From positions 186,001 to 250,000 of the forward strand of contig JAGMWU010000042.1 of NCBI GenBank assembly GCA_018697195.1: DNA of 64,000 bases, written 5' to 3'. Shown here in pieces: positions 12,014 to 25,492 of the stretch (position 1 is its first letter; each line of letters begins with the position of its first letter). Source of the stretch: Certhia americana. Its lineage: Eukaryota > Chordata > Aves > Passeriformes > Certhiidae. The notes under the pieces were generated by a model. That model was not told the origin of the DNA. It made no database searches and saw nothing but the letters and a program-made list of their open reading frames with translations. The translations under genes and the position numbers were made by a program.

Positions 12014-15000
12014 AGTCTCAAGGCAATAAAGTACTGAAAAGTTGCTGAAGAGGTTGTCCAGGAAGAAATAAAAAATACTCAGATCATCAGGGTACTTGAA
12101 GAGTGCCTGAAGAGTTGCATTACAGTTAGTTTACTTTAAGCAATGCACAAGACTTTGCTTAACCAGCCCACAAGTGGAAATAAGTGATATTTAACCAGTA
12201 AAGGTTTATTAAGACTTCCTTTGGCAAAAGCAGAAACAATTTAATTTTCTCACAACTACTATATGCTGAGAAAAGCTAAATTGTTGCTATGGAAGTGGAA
12301 AGGTACAACAACCAAATAACACAATGGACTAACAGTCCTGAGGCTTAAACATTAAAATATGGCTTCACGTACAGATTCACCAGAAATAGAACATTACAGT
12401 AAATCAGAGAATGATTTCACCTAATTATATAACGAGAATAGGTTATTGCAGCTCCATAACCCTGTTTGTGTGTTCTCCTGACTCGCTTCCATTCTGCAAG
12501 ACAAAAATGGTACCATATACAAAACACAACATTAATATCCCACGTGAAAGACATGAGATTACTGCTGAGTGTATGTTATTATTAACCAGTCCAGTTTTCC
12601 CTTAAGCTGAACTCCTTACATTACCTCATTAATTCATCTTCCAAGCTTTATGCTTGGCTTCTTTGTGTCCTTTCATATAGCAATTACAGATTATGTTCTC
12701 TGACTTAGCCTAGAAAGGTTTTACTTCCTTCCTTTCAAACATGGGAAAGGGAGAAAAAACTTAGAAAAAAGCAACAGCATTGGGCATAGTTCAATCTCAA
12801 ACTATTCTGTTCAGCCTGTAGTTTAATTCCCAGGACAGATCCATATTCAATGACCTAAAAAAGTCTAGCCTCCATCCCATGGAATTTTTGCTATTAACTT
12901 CACAGTGATTCCACCTGGAAGAAATAAGTTCTTTCACCAAGTTGAAGGCTGAGGTACAGAGGGCAAAAATGCTCATTGAAAATTCAACAGATGCATCACT
13001 TAGAAATGATCAAATTCACCCAGATAACCTCAGTTTTTTCTCCTTTATGACCTAGTTTAATGAAATCTGGAGTAAAATTTCACATCAAAATGTCACAGAA
13101 CAAACACAGGTATATTCAATATTTGAAACTTTAAGGTGGAGAGGATGTGGTGTTATCTTAAAAGATATGTCTTATTGGTATGTAAGATGAATATTTTCTT
13201 ATTTTGACAACTAATATATTTTGAACTTGACATTAAGACCTGCTTAGAGATAGAAAGTTTCATGCAGTTTCTCAATTTGCTAAAGTAATATTTACATTAT
13301 TGCAGTAGTGTACAATGCACTATTAAAAGATGTAATCCATCTTGTAATCCCTTTATATATTTTAATTGAAATTTCTAAATGCTGACTTCTCTAGCTCATA
13401 AGGAAAGTAAAAGAAATTATTAAGAAGTTAACACTAACTTTATGAAGGTAGGCTTCTTCTAGAAATATCAAATTGGTAGCTAACATTTGTCAAGCACCAT
13501 GGATCACAGTTGCAAAAAATTCTGAAATATGGCCAATATTCTTGAAAAAAAACTCAATCAAATTCCCAAACTTTGTGTTAATCCAATTTGTTCTGTGTGC
13601 CTGGGAATTTTTCAGCTGAAAATTATTCTCTCTAAGAACATTTTCTCCTTTGTAAAAAAACAAAAGCCAAGCCCCCAAAAAACATCAACAAGCAAAAAAG
13701 AAAAAAAAAAAAATCCTGTTGTTATTTAAGTATTAGTTATCCAATCCTATGCCCAATCTTCTGCCAAAACTTTCACACTTCATAACCCATAATTCAAATA
13801 AGAATATGGTTTAATATAATAAAAATTGTTCCCTTACCTAATACAATATTCTTAAACAGTTTAATACTATGCTGTATCCCCAGTCTAGCTACCTGATTTG
13901 TTTGAAAGGGTACAAAGATCAGAGAAGGTGGAATTAGGAGAATGGGGATACTGATTTTATATAACTGGGGGAGAGGCGAGCAAAGGATGGGGCTATTGAA
14001 CTTCATTTCAAAAAACTAACATATTACCAGTGATCTCAAGTTATATTAATTCTTTATCTTTTGTATTTTTAAAAGTTTACTTTAGAAATAACTCCATGGG
14101 GTTCCTGGCAGAGCTGCTCTGCCACAACAGTTTATACCGACCATCTGTGGTGTGCCAGAAGCTTCCCGAATGTTCTGCCACCTGACTCAAAATCCTGAAG
14201 CTTTTCACGTTTTTCTGCCAATTTTCATCCCTACTATGTCTGTTTCCAACACTGAAAACCTAAAAAAGCAAAATATATATCTGAAAGATGCACAAGATGG
14301 TAAATTCAGCCACAATGTCATGGCCAAAAAAAAAAAAAAAAAAAGACCAAGGACTACAGTAATCTGGGTCTGAGAGCTGTAATCACTGGGGACAGTTGCA
14401 TACTCTGAAAATAGAATTGTTAAAGGGCGAGAGGGCTCCTGCCTTTACCAGGGACTCAGCACACACAAAACTTGGTGTCATTTTTTTTCAGCACACAATA
14501 ATTTCAGGCCAGATGTAAGGTTGATTTCTATTTCCATAGATGGCCAAAACCTTCTTTTTGTCACCACAGACAACATTTCTTCTGCCAGTGTTTCACTTTC
14601 TCATATGTAAAGCACAGAAAATATAAATATGCTTTGATAAGATTTGGTCAACCTGCAATAAATGAAGAACCTTTTCTGAAAAATACAGCAGATGAGATAG
14701 TGCAAGAGAAAAAGGGCACTAAAAATAATTGAACCACTCTGCTCACCAAGAACATGAAAGGCCATGATTCAAGAGATGATTCAAATTTTTGCTGCATGGA
14801 AATGAACTACCAAAAAATTATGAAAGCCTAGAGTGATCTACTAAAAGCTCATATAGGAGAGCAGCAGTGTAACAGTCAGAAGCCATGTGAGCAACTCTAC
14901 AATAATTTCCTTTTTAAGAGCTAATAATAAAACACTGTCAAAAAATTTGGTCCAGGTATTCCTGTGCAATTCTAATAATCCTAGACAAGTCCTGAAGTAT

Positions 15001-18000
15001 CTAGATTCAGGTTAAATTTCTTTCTGCTTAACCTATATTTAAAGCAGCTTATAAAAATGCTGTCTGCTAAGACAATATTGATGTCATAAAATAGATGGCT
15101 ATAATTGATCAATATCTTATAAATCCATCTGACACTTGAGTAATAGTATCCAACTTGCTCTTATGAATAGCTGCCCACTGCTGTTTTTAAACCAAGATGT
15201 TGTCAAATACTTCTCCCTGGCCACTTCCAGCACAGAGAGCTTCTTTTACATCCCCAAATGACTGTAATTGTGGTTGTCCTGATGTCAACCTGTTGAGTTT
15301 GTAGTTATCTTCCAGCTGGGCACCCTAGAACAGTCAGGTTTTGCAGAGCACCAGGGTCAGCCTTTCTAATAGACTCTCTCTATTGAGCAACACTATCAAC
15401 ATGAGAATAAACCTCCTCTGTGATCAGAAAGGGCTGCATTCCATATTTGTTTTGCCATGGTATAACCCAAATCTATGTCTACTCCTAACCAGGACGTTGA
15501 GATCCCACGGTTTAAATGCTTATCTCAGGCTGGGCTCTGGAGAAACTTTCCAGAAATGCTTTTCAACAAACGTGTTTAAAGAATATCAAAGAAAAGCAAA
15601 TATATATGTCAAGCACCCACTGGTAGCGGAGTTTTAGGAATTTTAGGGGGGTGGTGTTGGTAGTGGGTTGGTTCAGGAGTTTCCTTTGCTTTGTCTATCT
15701 CAGCTAAAGGATTTTGTCAACTTGCTTGGAATTCATACCTTGTGTAAGCCCAGTTTTTAAGAGTTATTTAGCTGAAATATTCTCAGCATGCATTCTTAAA
15801 CAAGTTTTTATAACTCCTGGAGCTCCTGTGAAAGAGCTGAGTGTTCAAAAGCCAAAGTCTTTCTCTAACTTCCCTCACATACCCTTTGAACTTTTTAAAT
15901 GGGTAATGAATTTTCACAGCTACATGCTTCAGCTGGTTTCCTTGGATTGGATGCTGATATTAAGAACACCACCAGCTGTCACTTCCTTTACCAGACTCTA
16001 GACAATGACTCAGAAGTGTATTGGCCTTTGCATGTATTATCCAGCTTTGCCAGCACAGTGGTCTCAAATCTGCATCGACAATTCCCATATTACTGAATTA
16101 AGTATGTCTTAAAATAATGCACAGACGAGCTTCTATACCAGGCCTTCTACCCTATATTTTTCTCCTGCTATTGTCATATTTCTCTCTTTACCGTTTCTTT
16201 TGTAAATTTTATCACAGCCTTTTAGATTATACCAGGAGTTTGCAAGTGGTTGGACAAATGCCTATAAGAAGCAGCATGTCAACAAAAACAAAATATACTG
16301 GTTTCAAGCTAGCACTCACTGCATGTTCCACAATAGTAAAAATATTTCCAAAAGCTAAACACTTTCTCCTGCCATTAGCAGCATTTTGTTCCCTGTGACT
16401 GTACTAGGTAACCTTTCTCTCATGCACAGCTGTCTGACTGACCTCTGCCATAAGCTGCCTTTAGTAACAGATTACTTTGTCCATGTCAAAAGCTGCTACT
16501 GATTCTTTTCTCCATGTAAAAATAGTTCTCTCTTCTTTTGGCCTACATGCATCTTTCCCACTGACAGTCTTCCTTTTATTTTTCTTTTTTTTTTCACTGC
16601 CTCCCCAACAAGAGAGACTCCAAATGTTTACATTTCTTAATTGAATTTATGTAGAAAGGAAGTCCAAGTGAACTTTGGCTTGTGTTCAAGTAATTCAGAT
16701 GGGAAGTTGAAGGAAGTTTGATTTTAAAGGAGAGAAATTAGTAACTCGAGACACCGAATGTTATACAGTGGCATGTCAAATGCTTATCAAGATATCTTTT
16801 ATCATGGTTAATTGTTTCTTGTAATTTGAGTAATACGAAAGACCAGTAATAAAATATATTTCACTGTGCTACATTCTGAAGCACTGTCTGAAACCCTGAA
16901 ACATTTAAAAAGGATGTTATAATTAGACTTGGCTAGAAAGTTTTTGATTAAACACTTTCCATTTGAAAAATGCTGATTTGTTAGAAGTGCAACTTTTTGC
17001 AGAAGTGTACGTGTTTTAATGAAATGTTAATGAGAAAAGCTTCTTAAGTCAAGACAGGAGCCAGAGATGTAGCATGACAACACTGAGCTCACAAAGGTAA
17101 GAGACTATTCTGCTGTGTCCTGAGACAGTGACCCAAGAGGTTGTTTCACTCTGGGACCCCGGAAAGTGATAATCGATCGACTGCCACAGTATTAGACATT
17201 TACGGGCATTTTATCTTTTCTTCCACATCTGGTTTTGTCACCTATTTTCTCCATAGCCATCTAAGCACTTACTTACTGTGGAAACTGCCACTTTAGCCTT
17301 ATTATGTTGCCCTGACTTACTGCATTCTCCTTGGCTACCCTAGTTCACTAGAATCTAAATTTTGAGTACTTCTGAATGTGTAACCTTCATTCTATTAGGA
17401 CACCGTCCACAATGTACCCAAATTCAGGGGAGCCTCTTTACTTGAGCAGCTTTCTTTAACTGGTCTTTGTTTGTACCAGTTCAAGATGACATTTTCTTCA
17501 TCACTGAATTAAAACAAAGATAAACCTCTCAAATTCTGCACAACTTTGAGGGTTCACAGAGCTATCTTTAAAGTTTCATCTGCAATAAAAAATACAAGTA
17601 AACCAGTCAGCCAGTCAGCCAGCCAGTCAATTAAGACTGAAAAACCACTGTGACCTTTTCAATCTACTTTAGAAATTCATAAAAAGTTGCTTTCCAGAAT
17701 GAGTAGGATTGCTTGATATAGTGTAATAGACTGAAGCCAAAACTAACAAGATCTTTGAAGGTCTTGAATAGTCTGCTTCCAGTGAAGTCTAGAGTCTCCC
17801 AGACTTGTTACCTGGCACACGAGCTATACCATCAGTTCTTATGAACAGATTGTGAAATTTGCAATTTCCTAGGAAAAATTTTTGTGCTGCAATCTACCCT
17901 GATTTTTTTTCTGTTGTCAGGCTGCTCACTTCTCATGCCAGCTGCTCCACCCACCTGTTCCCCTGTGTATAACTTAATAATCTCCATTTGATATAAACTG

Positions 18001-19157
18001 GAGCAGACCGAGGAAGTGTAAACTTTCAGTGTAGGATGATAGCACGGGGCGATTCTGGGGGAGTAGAATGTCTGGCAGTATACATTCAGCAGGCACAAGA
18101 TTTTGATCAGCAGTAATGAATAGATTGCCTTAGGAATAACCTTCATTAGGCTGGTTGGTGCTGTGGGGATTGATTCTACAAGGTGCTGTTCATCTTGTAG
18201 CCACACAAACATTTTTTAAGCAAATGAAATGTTCTTCCCCACTTTCTCATCTTCTAGCATTCTTCAGAAGCCACAGCAAGGATTCTGTATCCAAGCAGGA
18301 ATTCTAACTCCTACAGTCAGAGGATGAGCAAACTGATGGACACATTTTCCAGTCTTTGATCAAAAACCACCCTTCCCACACCATAAAAACACCCTACTCC
18401 CACACCACTTTAAACCTCCTACGGTGCTTCCCAAAGTCTCTGATTACAAGGATGGTGAGGATTTCCTAGAGCTTTAATAACTCACTGTTTCAATGGCATG
18501 AGCTCTTCGGTGAAAAGTGATTTACTGTCATAGACAATGGTGGTCTTTCCTCAAATATCAGCTGCTGAAAAGATAAACATCAAAGTAGCAGGCAAGCTGA
18601 ACAGACTCCCCTCCATTCTGAAAGAGAACTCTCAATCTGTGGTTTGTCCCCTCTTTCATAAGATAGTAAGAAAGACATTTTTTAGTCTCCTATTTCTCTC
18701 CATTGACTAATGAGGCAATCTTGATTAGCAGATTGAAGTAAATGTCTAACTTTAGAGAGATAAACTTTTAGAGTTGGACCTAGACAGGTCCTTGTATCTA
18801 TCACTGCGTACATCTACTGTACACATCTGTATAACATTGCATAAGAATTGCCTATGTACTTTCATATCAGCATTATTTCAAGTCTTTGAAGATCAGCTTT
18901 AAGTACATTAATTATCAAGATTATCTTTAAATACTTTATTAATTTAATGAGAAAATTTTCAGTTTTCTCAGTCTGGTGAAAAATGTTTTCCCTTTAAAAA
19001 CAAGAAATATAGAACAAATTAGTTTTCTAATTTTAGATTTGTATATCTTGGTTTTGATTATACATTTGTTTAATTGAATTTATAAGTATTGGTAAGGGGG
19101 TTAGATAATGAACAAGGGTCATTAGCTAAGTAACTTAAACAATTCGTTTGCTTTTCA
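12014..19157. other. AT-rich intergenic region without recognisable genes
   Basis: No gene recognised. Low-complexity items are an A-run (14322-14343), a T-rich run near 16575-16595 and a short (CAGT/CAGC)n stretch at about 17605-17632. The longest frame (17832-18212, minus strand, 126 codons) lacks recognisable motifs and clear splice boundaries, so I do not call it coding. Some non-repetitive parts (about 11220-11480, 16780-17060) could be conserved non-coding sequence, but this cannot be judged without an alignment. Confidence 0.6.
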
Positions 19158-19750
19158 GAATCAGAGAATTGGTAAGATTGGGAGAGACTAGAGTGGGTCA
19201 TCTGGTCTAATATCCCTGCTCAAACATGGTCACCCCAGAGTGCACAGCACAGGATTGTGTCCAGACAGTCCTTAAATATCTCCACTGAGATACCTCTACA
19301 ACCTCTCTGGGCAATTTGTTCCAGTGTGTGGTCACTGCACAGTAAAGTTCTTCCTCACGTTCAGATGAAACTCCCTGTGCATCTGTTTCTGCCCATTCCT
19401 CTTGCCCTGTTGCCCAGAACCACTGAGCAGAGCCTGAATCCGTCCTCATGACATCCCTCCTTCAGATACTGACAGACATTCATGGGGGCCCTGCTCAGCT
19501 GCCTCCTCTTGAGGCTGAACAGGCACAGCTCCCTCAGCCTTTCCTTGTAAGAAAGGTGCTCCAGTCCCTTCATCATCTCTGTTGCCCTTGGCTAGACCTG
19601 CTCCAGGATCTTCAGGTCTCTCTTGTACTGGGGAGCACAGATCTGGACACAGCCCTCCAGATGTGGTTTCCCCAGGGCTGAGCAGAGGGGCAGGACCACC
19701 TCCTTTCACCTGCTTTGCAGTGCATCCAAATACTTCACCTTATTTAGTCC
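19158..19750 (-). mobile_element. CR1 LINE fragment, minus orientation, with ORF2 C-terminal relic
   Basis: The plus strand starts with the reverse complement of a CR1 3' end (AATCAGAGAATTGG…). It continues through the ORF2 C-terminus read on the minus strand. Recognisable conceptual pieces are GLEHLSYKERLRELCLFSL, then YLKEGCHEDGFRL, then HWNKLPREVVEV, matching the conserved CR1 ORF2 tail order. These pieces fall in different frames, so the copy has frameshifts and is dead. The 5' part is missing. Confidence 0.93.
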
Positions 19751-22182
19751 AGAAGTGCCACTGCCTTAACTAGGTTACTTAGGCAAGTGAAATAAGCAGA
19801 AGTTATCTGCCATAACTCTTAATTAGAGGGATAACTCACCATTGAAATCTATGGGGAGTCAGAAGTTTAAATCTGGATAATTAAATACCTACATGCATCT
19901 GGGCTTCAGTGTTCTTAGCAAGCTGAATTTGCTTTTCTACTGATCTCAGTGCCAAGTTAACTCGGCATCTCCCATTTATCTTCCTGGATAAAAACTCCAT
20001 TAAGGGCTGGCAGTAGCTCTAAGGATTAACAGTTGGGAACACAGCAAAGTAAAGAGGTGTAGAGTCCATTTGGACTACAATAGTGAAAGCAGGAAATGTA
20101 TCTTGGGGCAGGAAAATAGATACAGCTGATATCATCTGGAGTACGTTGAAAACAAGATACAAAAAGCAGATCAGCAGAAGTTCACTGTGGAAGGATGGAA
20201 TTAGAAATTACAAATTAAAGTCTGTGCCACACAGGAAAAAAAAGGAGCATTTATGATAGGCAAAAAATTACAAAATCTTAATCACCACAGGCTTAAGAGA
20301 ACTAGCCCAGAGAGAAGTATGAAAAAAATAAACTAATGTCTACAATTAATTTAGAGGTAAAGGAAAGGATTTTCTTCTGCATTTTTGGAGGCAATGAGAA
20401 TTTTCTAGTTCCCCTCATTTAAGATCAGGTCTGTGATCTGTTGGCACTACAGGTACCTGCATTTCATTTATTACTTCCCTACATAGAAATATTTCAGTTT
20501 AGTCTCCCTAATTATTACATATTCAGTTAATACATATTACAATGTGTGCACAGGTCCTTCTCTCCCAAAGAACTTTTCTAGTGCTCAGCTGAGTATTTTT
20601 CCAAGGAGGTCCATACTTCAGTGAGCTGAAGGTACAGCACTTATTTCTAAAATCTGACAACCGCTGCTACTAGTTTTCCTCTAAATATCCAATTCTGTAC
20701 TTTAGATGTTGTCACACAAGGTGGCAGACAGGAGCTCCTGTAACAAACCTGGAAGAATTTTTATTTCTGTAACTGTGACAAGATGAAGTCCTAAAAGCCT
20801 CACACTTTAACCACACCCAAACACACAAACAACACATTCCAGCTTATTTTACCATGCACCACATTTCTACATTCTGATGGCTGTTTCCAAAAACCTTCAC
20901 CTGGGGTGTACATCCACATATATTGACATGGATACATGGATTACAATTCTAAAATATTAACAGCTGTTCTGTGTGGACCTGATAAATACTCCTTACGCGT
21001 ATGACACAATTTGTTAAATTATTTCACTCTTACTCTTAGGAAAGAACAAATCCTGCCAACATTTATGTATGTGCTTGGCTTTACCAGCCTGACTACTCCT
21101 GGCATCAAGTATGATTTTCATAAGATCAAGGCCTAAGATATCATATGCAATAACTTGGAATAGAAATGCTTTCTAAAAAAATAACACTTGCCCTAGCTGA
21201 AAGCTTCTGAGATTTCATCATGATTATCATCAGCAGCCTGGTGAATAAACATGAGACACTCAGGCTTTTACTCTGGTCAGGCATCAGGGAGGAGAATAAC
21301 ATGAAGCAAAGGAAGGAGAAATGAGGCAGAAGGGTAGAAATGATTCTTTATAGTTTCCAAATGTTGCAACTTACTCAGAAATGTCTGGTTATTCTAAGTG
21401 AAAAGTCAGGCAGCCCTAGAAAAGGGCCAAATGTGTAGTTGGGATGGAAAGAAGTGTTAAACAGATTTTGAAAGTAAAACTCTGGAATCACAGTATCTTT
21501 GCTTCTGAATACCACACCTGATTATTGCGGAATTGTTTAATGTATCTACCAGGAAAAACAGATCTGTTTCTAAAGGTTTTCTCTTTCTTGTCATTGTAAT
21601 GGAAAAGAGTGTATGATAGGATACAGGTGATTAGTTAAGAATCTCATGCTGCTCCATGTCTGATATGACCCAGATTTCCAAAAAGTGGGTGTTTACTAAA
21701 ATGAATAATTTAACATCCAAAAAATACAGGGAAGCTGTGTCATAGTGTGGCTTGGAAACTAGTCCAGTTTATTCTATAATTTCTTTGATGACAAAGAAAA
21801 TTTTCTTTTTCTTTTTAATAACTTTGCTGCTTTTTGGTGTCTGTTTCAGTCTTTTCACAGCTGCTACTTCTCATCATTAGACTTTCTCCCCTTAAATAAA
21901 CCTCTCTTTTTCTGTCAAATCCCAATTTCTATGAGGGATCCATTACTATATCCCTGCACTGAGAGGATCTGAAGAAGGCATCCCATAAACTAGCTCAAGT
22001 TACTGGGAAATTTTGAATGGTAGGTCATGGACAAGCTAAACCAGTGACTTCTACTATTTCTATGAAAAACTCAAGTTTTTGCATTTGTTAAAAGGAGCTC
22101 CAGACTGTCAAATTCCTTGTACATGCTTATGGAAGCCACTTATTTAAATTTTTTCTCATATTAAATATTTTCTATACCTTAC

Positions 22183-22301
22183 CTGCAGAATCCAGGAGTC
22201 CTTCCCAGCCATTTGGTCTCACTGCATTCTCTGCATCCTGCCACCACGTCAAAACAGGCATTCACAAACTTTCTGATTCCCCCCACCACTTTTTCCAATT
22301 C
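22183..22301 (-). other. Candidate exon (unproven) on minus strand
   Basis: Read on the minus strand, this 119-base stretch is open in one frame and ends at a consensus-type donor (CTGCAG|GTAAGG, plus strand 22177-22188). It begins after an AG preceded by a pyrimidine-rich run. It would encode about 39 residues starting ELEKVVGGIRKFVNACFD and including Cys residues spaced CRECSE. A second donor-like GTAAGTAAGG lies at the upstream edge, so the boundaries are ambiguous. I do not recognise the protein. It may be a chance frame. Confidence 0.18.
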
Positions 22302-25300
22302 CTTACTTACCATGGAAAGAAAAACAGACATGAAGGATGGGAGAGGGGTATGCTGTGGCCAAGTATTTAAGTAAGACAATCAGTGTGATCAGGTCCCATT
22401 GTTTAGATATATTCATTAGTCATTCAGTGTTTAGAGTAAAAGAGTCATTACCCCTCATATAAAATGAGGAGGTGTTGGAACTGATCAGCGTTCAGGTCCT
22501 TCCTTTAACCAGGGACAGACCCAGGAATATCATCCTGGAAGATCTCTGGTAACAGAATCTTTGAAAGGTGGATTACAGTCAGAGTTCCTAGTTATGTCAC
22601 TAGGACTTTCCCTGTTGTTGAGGAAGTTATTCCTTATTGCTAATATCTACATTAGCCACACTGGAATTGCCTTCTGATTTCCAGATGCATGTAGGTGAGA
22701 GGAATGGAAAAGGATTAAGGGACTTAGCATGAAGATGTTGCAAAAGTTACCTGGTGGGTCACCTTGCAAGGGCTAAAGTTACTGCAAGGAACACCTTGCT
22801 TAGCCGTGGTCCCAGGTCTGAAAAGACTTGTGAAGAAAAATTGGTTCAACAATAAAGGGCATAATTTCTACAAGATAAATGACTTTTTCCCCAGGGTGTT
22901 GTAGGAGAAGGAGTAAAGTCTACCACAAATAGTCCACTGCTTGTGAAACTGTTGAACCACTTTGTGGTTTCTTTCTTTCTTCCCTTTTTATTTCTTCACT
23001 ACCATTCAAAGAGGTTTCTAAAAATTATACCACTGCTTGAGTAGATAACCTCCCGCTTTGATTTGTGGGCAGCTAGGCTGTTGTGTTCCTCTGCCCCTTG
23101 GCAGTGAAGAACAAAGGAAGAGATGGGAAGTTTCTTCATAAGACACAAGAAGAGACAGAAGAGAATTAATTGCTATGTTAGTTAGTAAAAGACTTCAAAT
23201 TCTCTTCAAACACTTTTCTGAGACAAGCAAAGGCAGTAGGGTCACTGAATAAATGATCTTTTCCTTGAAAACTCTTAGGAGAGACAATCACAGAGAGAAT
23301 ATTTAAGTTCAAAAAGTGTTGATAAGATTATGGCATTACCTCTATGAGAAGATCTGGTTTGGAAGGATATATACTCCTGAGAAGGAATAATATTTTCAAA
23401 CCAGCTCCTGAGCATAACAATCAAGGCCTGCTTCATCTGACCTTTCTGAATCTATAAACAAAATAGCACAATACGTAGGGTTTGAGAGGCCTGAAATAAG
23501 ATCATTTTCCTGGTCCTTTTTTTTTTCCTCTAAATAGTAGAAACAGATTGTGAGCAGAAATTCAGGAAATTCAAACCTTATCCTAAGATCTAAAAGCTGA
23601 GAGAACAAGTAGAGAATAAGCAATTGGAACTGACAAAAGTTGGTGTACTGTAGAGAATTATTTAGAGTTGTACTTATCATTTTCTAACCTCCTTTGTTTC
23701 CATACCAGTCATGGTACTTATTAGGTTTACAAGAAGCTTTTGAGAAAGCCATTCTCATTTTGTTGTGCAAGAGGTCACACATACTTGGGTGACTTGATTC
23801 ACCTCACTCTGTTTGGTAGATATTCCAAAATTATAACTTTCGGAAGCTGGAATGACTACCTGTTCTTATCTATGCTATTTGGCCAAATTCAGTAAAAAAT
23901 GGCTCACTGAGCTATTCAAACTCTATCCCCCAAGGAGAATTACTCCTCCAGTTCCTCTTGGTTTCTCTCAAGCTATTTCACCTTCTGCAGAGCAGCAGGC
24001 ACCCCACAGTGGGGTATAACTCTCCCTTGCAGGGTACCTGGTGCAGTAGAAGATGGAACAATTGTATGCAGAGTCTGTGTTCAAAAATCTGACTCCTAAG
24101 TGAAGTTCCTGACTTCTGCCAACACAACAGCACGCCTTCTCCTTCCTCTCTTGCCAGGCTGTCGAGTCAACCATCAAAAACAGAATGGTTGGGTCTGAGG
24201 GACAGCAGGCAGTGTCACATGAGATTGAACAGACTCCACATCAAGAACCAAGAAAGCGTAGTTTAAACCCTGAAGAATTCTACCTCTGGAGAACATTTTT
24301 TGGCAGAGGTTACTAAGGCAGACAGCTTGCAATCATGTTTTAATTAAAGCAGGCAAGTAATTGCGAACAACTAAATTCACAACATGAAAAAAACACACAG
24401 AGTAGACTACAAATACTGATACAAAACTCATAATTGAATTTACAGACATGAGGAAAACATGCATCATAGTTGTATCATTGGACTATCCTGACGAGGAAGA
24501 CACAGACTTTGTTGTTGAAATGAAATGGGTTCTTAAGATATTAAAGCCACGTCCTTGTTGTGCCAAGTCAAGAAACTCATTGCCACAAGACTAGACTCTA
24601 ATATCTGATATTAGAAAGCATCACTTGACCAATCTGCTTATAGTGCTTCTATCATATGAATGTCCATGGTTTTGTCAGAGTCATTGAAACAAATTTCCAA
24701 ACAGGTAAGGAAGGGTGAGGGCATAACTGCTGTTCCATTCCCACACACACCATGATTCCTTCCCTTCCTGCCATTGTAGTAATGCCAAACTCAAGCTTTA
24801 AAAAAAATAATCATAAACTAGGTCTCTCTAAAGTAAAAATAATGACTTCATAGAAACAGAATTGAAAAAAATAACCAAACCAAACTGAACACTACATAAG
24901 TAGGCAGGGAGTGTACAGGGCAGGGAGTTGTTCTTGTTATTCACCTTTGACTGTGCATTGTTCCAAGTTCTCTTAAGAAAGATTTCTCTAAGCATATTTT
25001 AAAATTAGTGGCAGATGATAATAACTATAATTAGTTAATTCATGGAAATGTTTTGAAGAGACATGACTTATCTTCAGACTGCTTCTTTATAGCATTGTAT
25101 TTCTGTAGCCAATACATATTATGTTCTTCTGTTCATGCTTTTCTCAGAATACCTTAAATTCAAGATTCAACAGAAGCCAAACAACACAGAAGAGAAAAAT
25201 TGGCCAGACATCTTTCCTAATTGAGTGTACTCAACAAACCAGCTAGAAACAGTTTCTAAATACGCTTTCTACCCATGTATCTTGGTAATGCGTACTTGAA

Positions 25301-25404
25301 AAAACATATGCTTTCAAAGTCATGGGTATTCAGATGTAGTATAAAATTAATGATGAAGACAGGAAAAGGAGAAAAAGTTGCAAAAGTATCTGTGGTTCTG
25401 ATTG

Positions 25405-25492
25405 CAAAAAAAAACTAAACCAAACCAAACCAAAAAAAAAAAAAAAAAACAAACAGAAAACCCAAACAAAAAACAAACAAAAAAAAAAGGCA
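25405..25492. repeat. A/C-rich low-complexity tract (CCAAA and CAAA units, poly-A)
   Basis: ACCAA and CAAA units alternate with A runs of up to about 20 bases. There is no recognisable element body on either side. It may be a decayed poly-A tail or simple-sequence expansion. Confidence 0.7.

Noticed and set aside
17832..18212. 126-codon minus-strand frame
   Set aside because: No recognised motif, ordinary composition and no convincing splice borders; length is compatible with chance in 64 kb.
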